A stretch of DNA of 64,000 bases, taken from contig NZ_CP120360.1 in the NCBI RefSeq assembly GCF_029510815.1, forward strand, positions 1,054,001 to 1,118,000, given 5' to 3'. The notes under the pieces are model-generated. The model was not told the DNA's origin. It saw nothing but the letters and a program-made list of their open reading frames with translations, and searched no databases. Both the position numbers and the translations under genes were made by a program. This document shows, in pieces, positions 28,402-36,851 of the stretch (the first letter of the stretch is position 1; the number at the start of each line of letters is the position of its first letter). This DNA is from Janibacter sp. DB-40 (GTDB taxonomy: Bacteria > Actinomycetota > Actinomycetes > Actinomycetales > Dermatophilaceae).

Positions 28402-29410
28402 ACCCGGGCACGGTCGTCCTCGTCACGGTCGCGCTGCTGGTCCTCAGCGGCTTCTTCGTCGTCATCGAGTTCGCCCTCATGGGCGCCCGACGGCACACCC
28501 TCGAGGCAGAGGCGGCGACGAGCCGCTCCGCGAGGGCCGCGCTGCGCGGCATCCACGAGCTGACGATCATGCTCGCAGTTGCCCAGCTCGGGATCACCGC
28601 GTGCACCTTCGCCCTCGGTGCGGTGACCAAGCCGGCGGTCGACGACTGGCTGGGACCGCTCCTCACCGGGGTCGGGGTCCCCGGGTGGCTGGCCGGGAGC
28701 ACGTCCTTCGCCCTGGCCCTGCTGGTCGTCACCTTCCTCCACCTCGTCGTCGGGGAGATGGCGCCGAAGTCGTGGGCCATCGCCCATCCCGAGCTGGCGG
28801 CCAAGATGGTCAGCCCCCCTGCCCGTGGCCTCGCGTGGCTCTTCCGCCCGCTGCTGGTGTGGATCAACGACATGGCCAACCGGCTCGTCTCAGCCAGCGG
28901 GGTCACGCCCGCGGACCGCGCCGCCGTCGGGGGGCAGGACGTCGACACCATCCGCCAGCTCGTCGACCACTCCGCGTCCGTGGGCGCGCTCGAGGCCGGC
29001 TTCCGGACCCAGATCTCGCAGGTGCTCGACCTCGAGCGGATCGTGGTCGCCGACCTCGTGCCGACGAACTCTCCCACCGCGGTCCCCCCGGGGCCACCGT
29101 CGCGGACGTCCAGCGCGCCGCTGCGGAGTCGGGTCACATGCGCATCCTCGTCGGTGACCGGGCGGTCCCTCCTCGCCAGGTCCACGTGCGCGACACGCTG
29201 CGCGAGCCGGGGGACCGTCCCGTGGCGGACCTCACCCGCGAGGCGATGACCTTCGACGCGCGGACGCCGGCCCACGAGGCACTCCACCGGATGCGCTCGG
29301 CCAGCGAGCAGCTGTCGGTGGTGGTGCGGGACGGGCGGTTCGTCGGGGTCGTGAGCATCGCCGACATCCTGCGCCGGGTGCTGCCGGGCGAGGAGGACCG
29401 CACCGACTGA
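28398..29410 (+). pseudogene. Second CNNM/CorC-type membrane protein, one frameshift
   Basis: The frame from ATG 28398 encodes the DUF21 membrane domain (SGFFVVIEFALMGARRHTLE, LHLVVGEMAPKSWAIA) and a first CBS region to VADLVPTNSPTAVP. The second CBS half (VADVQRAAAESGHMRILVGD to VVSIADILRRVLPGEE) continues in another frame ending at 29410. The break lies in the C6 run at 29083-29088 or the adjoining G4; one extra base restores 337 aa. It pairs with the preceding gene, and such tandem CNNM genes are common in actinobacteria. I think the indel is a consensus error. Confidence 0.8.
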
Positions 29411-29465
29411 CAGCGCCCGGAGGGCGCGCGACGCGCGCGGGGGTGACCAGCCCCTCAGGGCCCTC

Positions 29466-29471
29466 TACCGT
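29466..29471 (+). promoter_or_regulatory. -10 box for a leaderless gabD transcript
   Basis: TACCGT fits the actinobacterial TANNNT -10 and ends eight bases before the gabD ATG, which has no ribosome binding site. Transcription would start at or next to the start codon. Confidence 0.5.
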
Positions 29472-29479
29472 AAGGGCCC

Positions 29480-30943
29480 ATGGCACCCGTGACGCAGAAG
29501 TCAGCACTCGAGTTCGCCCCCACCGACCTGCTCGTCGGCGGGCGGTGGCGGCCGGCGGAGCAGGGTGCCACCTTCGCCGTCCACGACCCGGCGACCGGGA
29601 AGGTCCTGGCCGAGGTGGCCGACGCCACGGTCGCCGACGGGCGGGCCGCCCTCGATGCGGCCGTCGCCGCCCAGGCCGACTGGGCCGCCACCGATCCGCG
29701 CGAGCGCTCCGAGATCCTGCGGCGGGCCTTCGACCTGCTCACCGAGCGGGCGGACACCTTCGCGATGCTCATGACCCTCGAGATGGGCAAGGCCCTGGCC
29801 GAGTCCCGTGGCGAGGTCACCTACGGCGCGGAGTTCTTCCGCTGGTTCGCCGAGGAGGCGGTGCGCATCCACGGCCGCTACGCGGCGGCGCCGTCCGGCG
29901 GGACGCGCCTGCTGACGATGCAGCAGCCGGTCGGCCCCGTCTTCGCCATCACCCCGTGGAACTTCCCGCTGGCGATGGGGACCCGCAAGATCGGGCCCGC
30001 GCTCGCCGCCGGGTGCACCGTCGTCATCAAGCCCGCTGCCGAGACGCCGCTGACGACGCTCGCGCTGGCGAGGGTGCTCGAGGAGGCCGGCCTGCCGCCC
30101 GGCGTGCTCGACGTCATCACCACGAGCCGCTCCGGCGAGGTCAGCGAGCCGATCATCCGCGACCCGCGCCTGCGCAAGCTGACCTTCACCGGCTCCACGC
30201 CGGTGGGCCAGACGCTGGTGCGGCAGTCCTCCGAGCAGCTGCTGCGCACGTCGATGGAGCTGGGGGGCAATGCCCCCTTCCTCGTCTTCGACGACGCCGA
30301 CCTCGACCGCGCCGTGGACGGCGCGATGCTGGCCAAGATGCGCAACATCGGTGAGGCCTGCACCGCGGCCAACCGCTTCCTCGTCCACGAGTCGGTGGCG
30401 CAGGAGTTCGCCTCCCGGCTGGCCGAGCGGATGGGCGACCTGACCGTCGGCAAGGGCACGACGAAGGGGGTCGACGTCGGCCCCCTCATCACCGAGGAGG
30501 CCCGCGCCAAGGTCGTTGACCTCGTCGCGGACGCCGTCGAGGGCGGCGCGAGCGTCCTCACCGGCGGTGAGGTCCCGAGCGGCAAGGGCTGGTTCTACCC
30601 GCCCACGGTGCTCACCGACGTGCCGGCGAGCGCTCGGTTGCTCAGCGAGGAGATCTTCGGCCCGGTCGCCCCGATCACGACCTTCCGCACCGAGGAGGAG
30701 GCCGTCCGCCTGGCCAACTCCACCGAGTACGGCCTCGTCGCCTATGTCTTCACCGAGCAGACCGCGCGCACGATACGGGTCGCCGAGGCGCTCGAGTTCG
30801 GCATGGTCGGCGTCAACCAGGGCGTCGTGTCCAACCCGGCGGCCCCCTTCGGCGGGGTGAAGCACTCCGGCTTCGGCCGTGAGGGCGGCTTCGAGGGGAT
30901 CGAGGAGTACCTCGAGACCAAGTACGTCGGACTGGCGTTGTGA
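29480..30943 (+). CDS. gabD: NAD(P)-dependent succinate-semialdehyde dehydrogenase
   Basis: The 487-aa ALDH has the class features FAITPWNFPLAMGTRKIGPALAAG, the Glu in SMELGGNAPFLVF, catalytic Cys in NIGEACTAANRF and the ending GFGREGGFEGIEEYLETKYV, which is typical of succinate-semialdehyde dehydrogenases. It would feed succinate to the TCA cycle and complete the putrescine-GABA route begun at 18-22 kb; no separate GABA transaminase is seen here. The next gene begins one base after the stop. Confidence 0.9.
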   Translation: MAPVTQKSALEFAPTDLLVGGRWRPAEQGATFAVHDPATGKVLAEVADATVADGRAALDAAVAAQADWAATDPRERSEILRRAFDLLTERADTFAMLMTLEMGKALAESRGEVTYGAEFFRWFAEEAVRIHGRYAAAPSGGTRLLTMQQPVGPVFAITPWNFPLAMGTRKIGPALAAGCTVVIKPAAETPLTTLALARVLEEAGLPPGVLDVITTSRSGEVSEPIIRDPRLRKLTFTGSTPVGQTLVRQSSEQLLRTSMELGGNAPFLVFDDADLDRAVDGAMLAKMRNIGEACTAANRFLVHESVAQEFASRLAERMGDLTVGKGTTKGVDVGPLITEEARAKVVDLVADAVEGGASVLTGGEVPSGKGWFYPPTVLTDVPASARLLSEEIFGPVAPITTFRTEEEAVRLANSTEYGLVAYVFTEQTARTIRVAEALEFGMVGVNQGVVSNPAAPFGGVKHSGFGREGGFEGIEEYLETKYVGLAL

Positions 30944-30944
30944 C

Positions 30945-31400
30945 ATGAGCAGACGATGGCGCCTGCGGATCCGACTCGCCGGGGCCGTGCTCGTGGTGGT
31001 CGCGGCGAGCTGGATCATGCTCAACGGCGGCGACCCCCGCGAGCTGAAGGTCCCCGGGTCGCCCGCGGACCGGTCGAGCACCTCGGCGCCCCGGGACTCC
31101 TCGACGCCCGACTCGGGGCTCGGGACGATCCCGGAGTCGCAGCTGCCGCCGCAGGGGCAGGAGACCCTGGGGCTGATCCACGACGGCGGCCCCTTCCCGT
31201 ACGAGCGGGACGGGATCACCTTCCACAACCGCGAGGGCATCCTGCCGCAGCAGCAGAGCGGCTACTACGACGAGTACACGGTGCCGACCCCCGGTGTGGA
31301 CCACCGCGGCGCCAGACGCATCGTCTGTGGCGAGGCCATGGACTGCTACTACACCGACGACCACTACGCGAGCTTCGCGCAGATCGAGGAGGGCCAGTGA
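30945..31400 (+). CDS. Secreted guanyl-specific ribonuclease (barnase/RNase Sa family)
   Basis: The 151-aa protein has an N-terminal signal or anchor segment (about 8-26), a Ser/Pro-rich linker (about 30-70) and a microbial RNase N1/T1 domain. Family sequence is clear: PFPYERDGITFHNREGILP, GYYDEYTVPTPG, RRIVCG and DDHYASF. By analogy the catalytic residues are Glu110, Arg125 and His140, all present. Such enzymes cut RNA after guanosine and kill cells if not inhibited. The following gene overlaps by GTGA and encodes the matching inhibitor. The C128/C134 pair could form a disulfide. Confidence 0.92.
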   Translation: MSRRWRLRIRLAGAVLVVVAASWIMLNGGDPRELKVPGSPADRSSTSAPRDSSTPDSGLGTIPESQLPPQGQETLGLIHDGGPFPYERDGITFHNREGILPQQQSGYYDEYTVPTPGVDHRGARRIVCGEAMDCYYTDDHYASFAQIEEGQ

Positions 31401-31747
31401 TCCACATCGAGGCGGCGGGGGTGGACGGGCTGCTCGCCCGGGCCGCCGCCGGCACCGACCACGTCCACGTCGTCGACGGGGGCGCCGACCGCACCGCGAT
31501 CTACGACCACTTCGTCGAGGCCCTCGCGCTGCCGGAGCACTTCGGGCGCAACCTCGACGCGCTGATGGACTCCCTCCGGGACGTCGCCGACCGGCACGAC
31601 GCGCCGTGGACGCTCGTGTGGCGCCCGGGGCGTGCCGTGCCCGGCGCCGGGGGGCTCGACGCCGGGACCGACGAGGGCGTCCTCGACGTGCTCGCCTCGC
31701 TGGAGCGGGAGTACCCCCACCTCAGCGTCGTCATCGCCGACCGCTGA
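31397..31747 (+). CDS. Barstar-type ribonuclease inhibitor
   Basis: The 116-aa protein has the barstar fold signature: IYDHFVEALALPEHFGRNLDALMDSL, with the acidic patch that plugs the RNase active site, then WTLVWRP and a C-terminal helix. It is translated from a GTG overlapping the RNase stop, so it protects the producing cell. Its last 17 bases overlap the 3' end of the convergent regulator gene. Confidence 0.9.
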   Translation: MIHIEAAGVDGLLARAAAGTDHVHVVDGGADRTAIYDHFVEALALPEHFGRNLDALMDSLRDVADRHDAPWTLVWRPGRAVPGAGGLDAGTDEGVLDVLASLEREYPHLSVVIADR

Positions 31748-32960
31748 GGGGGCCCGCCAACGGGTCGAGGACGAGGTGCACGTCGTCGGCGATCCGGTAG
31801 GGGCCGGTCGTCACCAACCCGCCGACGACCCGCCGCAACCGGCTGACCTCCGCACGGACGGTCACCTGGTGCTCCTTGTCCTCGAAGAGCGCACGACTCA
31901 GGTGCGCGGCACTGCACCCGCTCGCTCCGACCCCGGCCAGCACCCGCAGGATCTGGGCGTGCCGTGGCGTCAGCGTCGTGGACCAGCCGCGGTCGTCGCC
32001 GGCGGCCACGAGGTCGAGCACGTCGCTGCCGGCGACGGTGCGCAGCCGGGCTTCGAGCCCGGTCGCGGCGGCGGCGGGTGGCCGCACCAACCATCCCTCC
32101 GGCAGCCGCTCCGGCAGGCACAGCCCCAGCCCGGGGACGGCGATCAGCCGGCCCTCCTGCGGGACCGGGATCCGGTCGCGCACGGGCACACCGGAGCCAT
32201 GGGCCACCCAGCCGTCGTCGTCGACGACGAGCATCGGGGCCGATGACGTCGCGACGAGGTGCTCGGCCGACCGGCGCAACCGTCGGAGCGACTCCGCGTG
32301 GTGCTCTCGGAGCCGCATCTCGGCGAGCGCGGTCGTCGTCTCGACGAGGGCCGTCACCGCCGGGTGCATGGTCAGGGCGGGACCGCTGACGTCGATGACG
32401 CCGAGCAGGGCGCCCGTCCGGGGGTCGTGAATCGGCATCGCGGTGCAGTACCACGGGTGCTGGCCCTCCTCGAAGTGCTCCGCGGCGAAGAGCTGGACCG
32501 GGGCACGCTCGGCGAGTGCGGTCCCGATCGCGTTGGTTCCCACGACCGCCTCGGTCCACCGCGCTCCGCACCGGAAGCCGAGCCGGTCGGCACCCCGCAG
32601 CACGCCCGAGGAGCCCCGCCGCCACAGGATGACGCCGTCCGCGTCGGTGACGACGACGATGAAGTGGGAGGCGTCGGCCACCGCCGTGAGCGCGGTGAGC
32701 ACCTCGCGCACGATGTGGGTGAGGGGTGACGTCGTCCGCCGGTGCTCGATCTGCTCCCTGGGGAGCGGGGCGCGGTCGGCCGGTCGGGACGGATCCAGTC
32801 CGGCCTCCAGCACCCTGCTCCAGGACCGGGAGACGAGGGGCCGCGGGGCCGAGGGTGGCGTGTCACCGGACATGACCGCGTCGTGCACGGCCAGGAGGGC
32901 GTGGGCGTGCCGGTCGAGGTCGGCCCCCGGGGCGACCGCACCCGTGATCCGGGCAGCCAT
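31731..32960 (-). CDS. GAF-domain transcriptional regulator (AcoR-like N terminus, no AAA+ domain)
   Basis: The 409-aa protein has a GAF sensor region (about 90-220) with GARWTEAVVGTNAIGTALAE and HPWYCTAMPIHDP, strongly like AcoR-type activators of acetoin or alcohol catabolism. It lacks the sigma-54 ATPase core. A C-terminal segment (about 330-400, TLTPRHAQILRVLAG, VTVRAEVSRLRRVVGG) looks like a winged helix. The ATG at 32960 follows AAGGAGG. It is divergent from the flavin monooxygenase, its probable target. The 3' end overlaps barstar. Confidence 0.8.
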   Translation of the reverse strand: MAARITGAVAPGADLDRHAHALLAVHDAVMSGDTPPSAPRPLVSRSWSRVLEAGLDPSRPADRAPLPREQIEHRRTTSPLTHIVREVLTALTAVADASHFIVVVTDADGVILWRRGSSGVLRGADRLGFRCGARWTEAVVGTNAIGTALAERAPVQLFAAEHFEEGQHPWYCTAMPIHDPRTGALLGVIDVSGPALTMHPAVTALVETTTALAEMRLREHHAESLRRLRRSAEHLVATSSAPMLVVDDDGWVAHGSGVPVRDRIPVPQEGRLIAVPGLGLCLPERLPEGWLVRPPAAAATGLEARLRTVAGSDVLDLVAAGDDRGWSTTLTPRHAQILRVLAGVGASGCSAAHLSRALFEDKEHQVTVRAEVSRLRRVVGGLVTTGPYRIADDVHLVLDPLAGPLSGRR

Positions 32961-33049
32961 CGTCGTGCCTCCTTGCCTCACCACTTCGTGACGCGTGCGC
33001 CCAGCATAGGCCGGTGGCGGGCGGAAGGGGAGGTGGTGCCCGGAGGTGC

Positions 33050-33127
33050 GTGCAACCCCGTGCAACTCTTCCCGCGGGCACCCGGCCGCGCTGGACTGGG
33101 CCCTGCGGGTCAACGAGGACCCGCAGG
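33050..33127. promoter_or_regulatory. GTGCAAC direct repeat and 10-bp inverted repeat upstream of the monooxygenase
   Basis: GTGCAAC occurs at 33050-33056 and 33060-33066, exactly one helical turn apart. Further on, CCTGCGGGTC (33102-33111) and GACCCGCAGG (33118-33127) form a perfect hairpin ending just before the ribosome binding site at about 33132-33138. The first looks like an activator site and the second like a 5'-UTR structure or operator. Roles are inferred from the divergent GAF regulator. Confidence 0.45.
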
Positions 33128-33146
33128 CCACGAAGGAGAGACCCGG

Positions 33147-34979
33147 ATGACCGACACACTGGACCGGACCGAGGACGAGCAGACGGCGGCACCCTCCCGC
33201 GCCGAGGCTTGGCTGGCCGACTTCGAGACCGCGCTGACCGCCGGCGACCCAGCCGCGGTCGCCGACCTCTTCTGCACCGACAGCTACTGGCGTGACCTGG
33301 TGTCCTTCACCTGGAACCTCGTCACCGTCGAGGGGCGTGCCGGCGTGCGTGACCTCGTCGCGGAGACCGCGACGAGGACGGCACCGTCGGACTTCACCAC
33401 GAGCGAGCCCGCCACCGAGGACGGGGGCGTGGTCACGGCCTGGATCACCTTCGAGACAGCGGTCGCCCGCGGCGAGGGGCTGCTGCGCCTGCGTGAGGAG
33501 GACGGCCGGGACCGGGCGTGGACCCTCCTCACGGCGATGACCGAGCTGAAGGGGCACGAGGAGCCGAGGCGGGACCGCCGGCCCATGGGTGCCGCCCATG
33601 GTGCGTCGAAGGAGCGGACCACCTGGAAGGAGCGCCTCGAGCAGGAGGCCGCCACCCTCGGTGAGACGACGCAGCCACACGTGCTCGTCATCGGGGGCGG
33701 TCAGGGCGGGATCGCCGTCGGCGCACGGCTGCGCCAGATGGACGTGCCGGCGCTGGTCGTCGACGCCCACGAACGTCCCGGCGACCAGTGGCGTGGGCGC
33801 TACAAGTCGCTGTGCCTGCACGACCCGGTCTGGTACGACCACCTGCCCTACCTGAAGTTCCCCGACAACTGGCCGGTCTTCGCGCCCAAGGACAAGATCG
33901 GGGACTGGCTCGAGTCCTACGTGAAGGTCATGGAGATCCCGTACTGGTCGAGCACACGGGTCACCTCGGCCCGCTGGTCCGAGCCGGACCAGCGCTGGGA
34001 CGTCGAGCTCGTCCGGGACGGGCGGCCCATGACGCTGCACCCGAGCGAACTCGTCTTCGCGACCGGGATGTCGGGCAAGCCGAACATGCCGGAGGTGCCC
34101 GGCGCGGATGTCTTCAAGGGGGAGTTCCACCACTCCTCGGCCCACCCCGGTCCGGACGCCTACCGCGGCAAGAAGGTCGTCGTCATTGGCAGCAACAACA
34201 GCGCCTTCGACATCTGCGGGGCGCTGTGGGAGCACGACGCAGACGTGACGATGGTTCAACGCTCCTCGACCCACATCGTCAAGAGCGCCAGCCTCATGGA
34301 GTACGGGCTCGGTGACCTCTACTCGGAGCGGGCGCTCGCATCGGGGGTCACGACGGAGAAGGCCGACCTCACCTTCGCCTCTCTCCCGTACCGGATCATG
34401 CACGAGTTCCAGATCCCGGCCTACGAGAAGATGGCCGAGGTCGACCAGGGCTTCTACGAGCGGCTGGAGGCCGCCGGCTTCTGGCACGACTGGGGCGCCG
34501 ACGGCTCCGGGCTGTTCATGAAGTACCTGCGGAGGGGCTCGGGCTACTACATCGACGTGGGCTCGGCCGAGCTGGTCGCCGACGGCGAGGTCGCCCTCGT
34601 GCGGGGTCAGTTCGACCACCTGACCGAGGACTCCGTCGTCCTCCAGGACGGACGGGAGCTGCCCGCCGACCTCGTCGTCTTCGCGACCGGCTACCGGTCC
34701 ATGAACGGCTGGGTCGCCGACCTCATCGATCAGGAGACCGCGGACCGGCTCGGCAAGTGTTGGGGCCTGGGCTCCGACACGCCCAAGGACCCCGGCCCCT
34801 GGGAGGGCGAGCAGCGCAACATGTGGAAGCCCACCCAGGTCCCACACCTCTGGATGCACGGGGGCAACCTGCACCAGTCCCGGCACTACTCGCTCTACCT
34901 GGCCCTCCAGCTCAAGGCGCGCCACGTGGGGATCGACACCCCGGTCTACGGGCTCCAGGAGGTGCACCACCTGGGGTGA
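33147..34979 (+). CDS. SnoaL-like domain fused to FAD/NADPH flavin-containing monooxygenase
   Basis: The 610-aa protein has an N-terminal SnoaL/NTF2-like domain (about 18-135, AWLADFETALTAGDPAAVADLF). A flavoprotein monooxygenase follows, with FAD motif VLVIGGGQGGIAVGARLRQ, the FxGxxxH-like region KGEFHHSSAHPG, NADPH motif VVVIGSNNSAFDICGALW and DLVVFATGYRSM. The family oxidises carbonyls, heteroatoms or similar; the substrate is not known. The ATG follows GAAGGAGAG. Divergence from an AcoR-like regulator suggests induction by a ketone or alcohol. Confidence 0.87.
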   Translation: MTDTLDRTEDEQTAAPSRAEAWLADFETALTAGDPAAVADLFCTDSYWRDLVSFTWNLVTVEGRAGVRDLVAETATRTAPSDFTTSEPATEDGGVVTAWITFETAVARGEGLLRLREEDGRDRAWTLLTAMTELKGHEEPRRDRRPMGAAHGASKERTTWKERLEQEAATLGETTQPHVLVIGGGQGGIAVGARLRQMDVPALVVDAHERPGDQWRGRYKSLCLHDPVWYDHLPYLKFPDNWPVFAPKDKIGDWLESYVKVMEIPYWSSTRVTSARWSEPDQRWDVELVRDGRPMTLHPSELVFATGMSGKPNMPEVPGADVFKGEFHHSSAHPGPDAYRGKKVVVIGSNNSAFDICGALWEHDADVTMVQRSSTHIVKSASLMEYGLGDLYSERALASGVTTEKADLTFASLPYRIMHEFQIPAYEKMAEVDQGFYERLEAAGFWHDWGADGSGLFMKYLRRGSGYYIDVGSAELVADGEVALVRGQFDHLTEDSVVLQDGRELPADLVVFATGYRSMNGWVADLIDQETADRLGKCWGLGSDTPKDPGPWEGEQRNMWKPTQVPHLWMHGGNLHQSRHYSLYLALQLKARHVGIDTPVYGLQEVHHLG

Positions 34980-35009
34980 CAGGACGCCGCACCTTGCGAT
35001 GATGGCCCC

Positions 35010-35513
35010 GTGACGACATCCACCGACACCCGCATCACGCTCTCGCGCATCATGACCAATGCCGAGGCCAACCTCCTCGGCACGGTCCACGGCGGCAACA
35101 TCATGAAGATGGTCGACGACACGGCCGGCGTCGCGGCCAACCGCTTCGCGCAGGGGCCCGCGGTCACCGCCGCGATGGACGAGATGGCCTTCCACAACCC
35201 CGTCCGGGTCGGTGACGTCCTCCACGTCAGCGCACAGGTCAACTGGGCCGGCCGCACCTCGATGGAGGTCGGCGTGCGCGCCGAGGTCGACCGCTGGGAC
35301 GCGGTGACCGAGCGCGTCCACGTCGCGAGCGCCTACCTCGTCTTCGTGGCGGTCGACGACGAAGGGGGTGTCCGCGAGATCGGCGAGCTGGTCACCTCCG
35401 GGGAGGAGGAGGTCCGTCGCTTCCGCGAGGCGCAGATCCGCCGGGAGAGCCGCCTGGCCCGCCGCGAGGCGATCAGGTCCAGCCGTGAGGACGCGACGGG
35501 AGCCGGCGCGTGA
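35010..35513 (+). CDS. Acyl-CoA thioesterase (hotdog fold, YciA-like)
   Basis: The 167-aa protein has the cytosolic acyl-CoA hydrolase hotdog signature: TNAEANLLGTVHGGNIMKMVDDTAGVAA with the catalytic Asp, and MDEMAFHNPVRVGDVLHVSAQVNWAGRTSMEVGV. It hydrolyses acyl-CoA to free acid. The last ~35 residues are a charged tail. The stop overlaps the dxr GTG, so it leads the dxr transcript. No ribosome binding site is evident before the GTG. Confidence 0.88.
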   Translation: MTTSTDTRITLSRIMTNAEANLLGTVHGGNIMKMVDDTAGVAANRFAQGPAVTAAMDEMAFHNPVRVGDVLHVSAQVNWAGRTSMEVGVRAEVDRWDAVTERVHVASAYLVFVAVDDEGGVREIGELVTSGEEEVRRFREAQIRRESRLARREAIRSSREDATGAGA

Positions 35514-36697
35514 GCAGCAACGCCCGCACCCGGGTCACCCTCCTGGGCTCGACCGGCTCCATCGGCACCCAGGGCCTGCAGGTCGTCTCCGCGCACCCCG
35601 AGCGCTTCACCGTCGCCGCGATCTCCGGTGGGTCCAACCACCGGCTCCTGGCCCAGCAGGCAGCCCACTACACCCCGCCACTCGTCGCCGCCGCGACCGG
35701 CACGGTCGAGGAGCTGACCGGGGCGATCGCCGCTGCCGCCCGGGAGGCAGGCACCACCGACTACGTGCCCGAGGTCCTCGTCGGCCCGGACGCGGCCACC
35801 GAGGTCGCCGGGCGCCCGAGCGACGTCGTCCTCAACGGCATCACCGGCGCCATCGGCCTGCGGCCGACCCTGGCGGCGCTGGGCAGCGGCGCGCGCCTGG
35901 CCCTGGCCAACAAGGAGTCGCTGATCATCGGCGGCCCGATCGTGCGGGAGGCCGCCGCCCCCGGTCAGATCGTGCCCGTCGACTCCGAGCACTCGGCGAT
36001 CGCCCAGGCGCTGCGCTCCGGCCGCCGGGAGGAGGTGCGCAAGCTGGTCGTCACCGCCAGCGGCGGCCCCTTCCGCGGCATGTCGCGTGCTGAGCTGCGC
36101 GAGGTCACACCGGAGGCCGCCCTCGTGCACCCGAACTTCGCCATGGGACGGGTCATCACGACCAACAGCGCGACGCTGGTCAACAAGGGCCTGGAGCTGA
36201 TCGAGGCGCACCTGCTCTTCGACGTGCCGATGGACCGCATCGAGGCCGTGGTGCACCCGCAGCAGATCATCCACTCGATGGTCGAGTTCCACGACGGGGC
36301 CGTGGTGGCCCAGCTCGGTCTGCCGACGATGCTCGCGCCGATCGCGCTGGGGCTGTCCTGGCCCGACCGGCTCGCCGACGTGGAGACCCCCGTCGACTGG
36401 ACGCAGGCCGCCGACTGGCGCTTCGAGCCGCTGAACCACGAGGCCTTCCCCGCGGTACGGCTGGCCCAGCAGGTCGGCGAGGCGGGCGGCACCCACCCGG
36501 CCGTGTACAACGCGGCCAACGAGGTCGCGGTCGACGCCTTCCACGACGGCGCCTGCGGCTTCCTGGACATCGTCGGGACCATCAGCGAGGTCGTCTCCAG
36601 GCACGACGACGCGAACTTCGACGCGCACACCGTCGAGGGCGTCCTGGCCGCGGACGAGTGGGCCCGCGCCGAGGCTGCCGCGGTCCTCGCAGGCTGA
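35510..36697 (+). CDS. dxr: 1-deoxy-D-xylulose-5-phosphate reductoisomerase
   Basis: The 395-aa enzyme converts DXP to MEP, the committed step of the MEP isoprenoid pathway. It has the NADPH motif LLGSTGSIGTQGLQVV, ALANKESLIIGGP, VPVDSEHSAIAQAL, TASGGPFRG and HPNFAMGRVITTNSATLVNKGLELIEAH with metal ligands. The GTG overlaps the thioesterase stop. The pathway gene ispG lies two genes on, with rseP between, the standard actinobacterial arrangement. Confidence 0.96.
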   Translation: MSSNARTRVTLLGSTGSIGTQGLQVVSAHPERFTVAAISGGSNHRLLAQQAAHYTPPLVAAATGTVEELTGAIAAAAREAGTTDYVPEVLVGPDAATEVAGRPSDVVLNGITGAIGLRPTLAALGSGARLALANKESLIIGGPIVREAAAPGQIVPVDSEHSAIAQALRSGRREEVRKLVVTASGGPFRGMSRAELREVTPEAALVHPNFAMGRVITTNSATLVNKGLELIEAHLLFDVPMDRIEAVVHPQQIIHSMVEFHDGAVVAQLGLPTMLAPIALGLSWPDRLADVETPVDWTQAADWRFEPLNHEAFPAVRLAQQVGEAGGTHPAVYNAANEVAVDAFHDGACGFLDIVGTISEVVSRHDDANFDAHTVEGVLAADEWARAEAAAVLAG

Positions 36698-36708
36698 CCT
36701 CGTGGTTC

Positions 36709-36800
36709 CCGCATCTGCCTGGGCTCCTGCGAGTGTCCGGCCGCATCTGCCTGGGCTCCTGCGAGTGTCGGCCGCAACCGTCTGGGCTCGTGCGGGTGGG
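36709..36800. repeat. Three tandem ~31-32-bp repeats in the dxr-rseP spacer
   Basis: Copies begin at 36709, 36741 and 36772. The first two share 29 identical bases (starting CCGCATCTGCCTGGG and ending GCGAGTGTC). The third is diverged (CCGCAACCGTCTGGG). The unit is not coding and is not a hairpin. The third copy ends about 50 bp before the rseP start, so it may overlap the promoter. Confidence 0.85.
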
Positions 36801-36851
36801 GCCGTGGTCGCGGGCGTGGTCGGGGGTCGACGTGCGTGAGACGATTGGGAC

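Noticed and set aside
32961..35321. Extension of the GAF regulator frame upstream to 35321
   Set aside because: This part is antisense to the SnoaL-monooxygenase and thioesterase genes; the regulator has a good AAGGAGG site and ATG at 32960.
36709..36800. CRISPR array
   Set aside because: The units are contiguous tandem repeats with no unique spacers, only three copies are present, and there are no cas genes.
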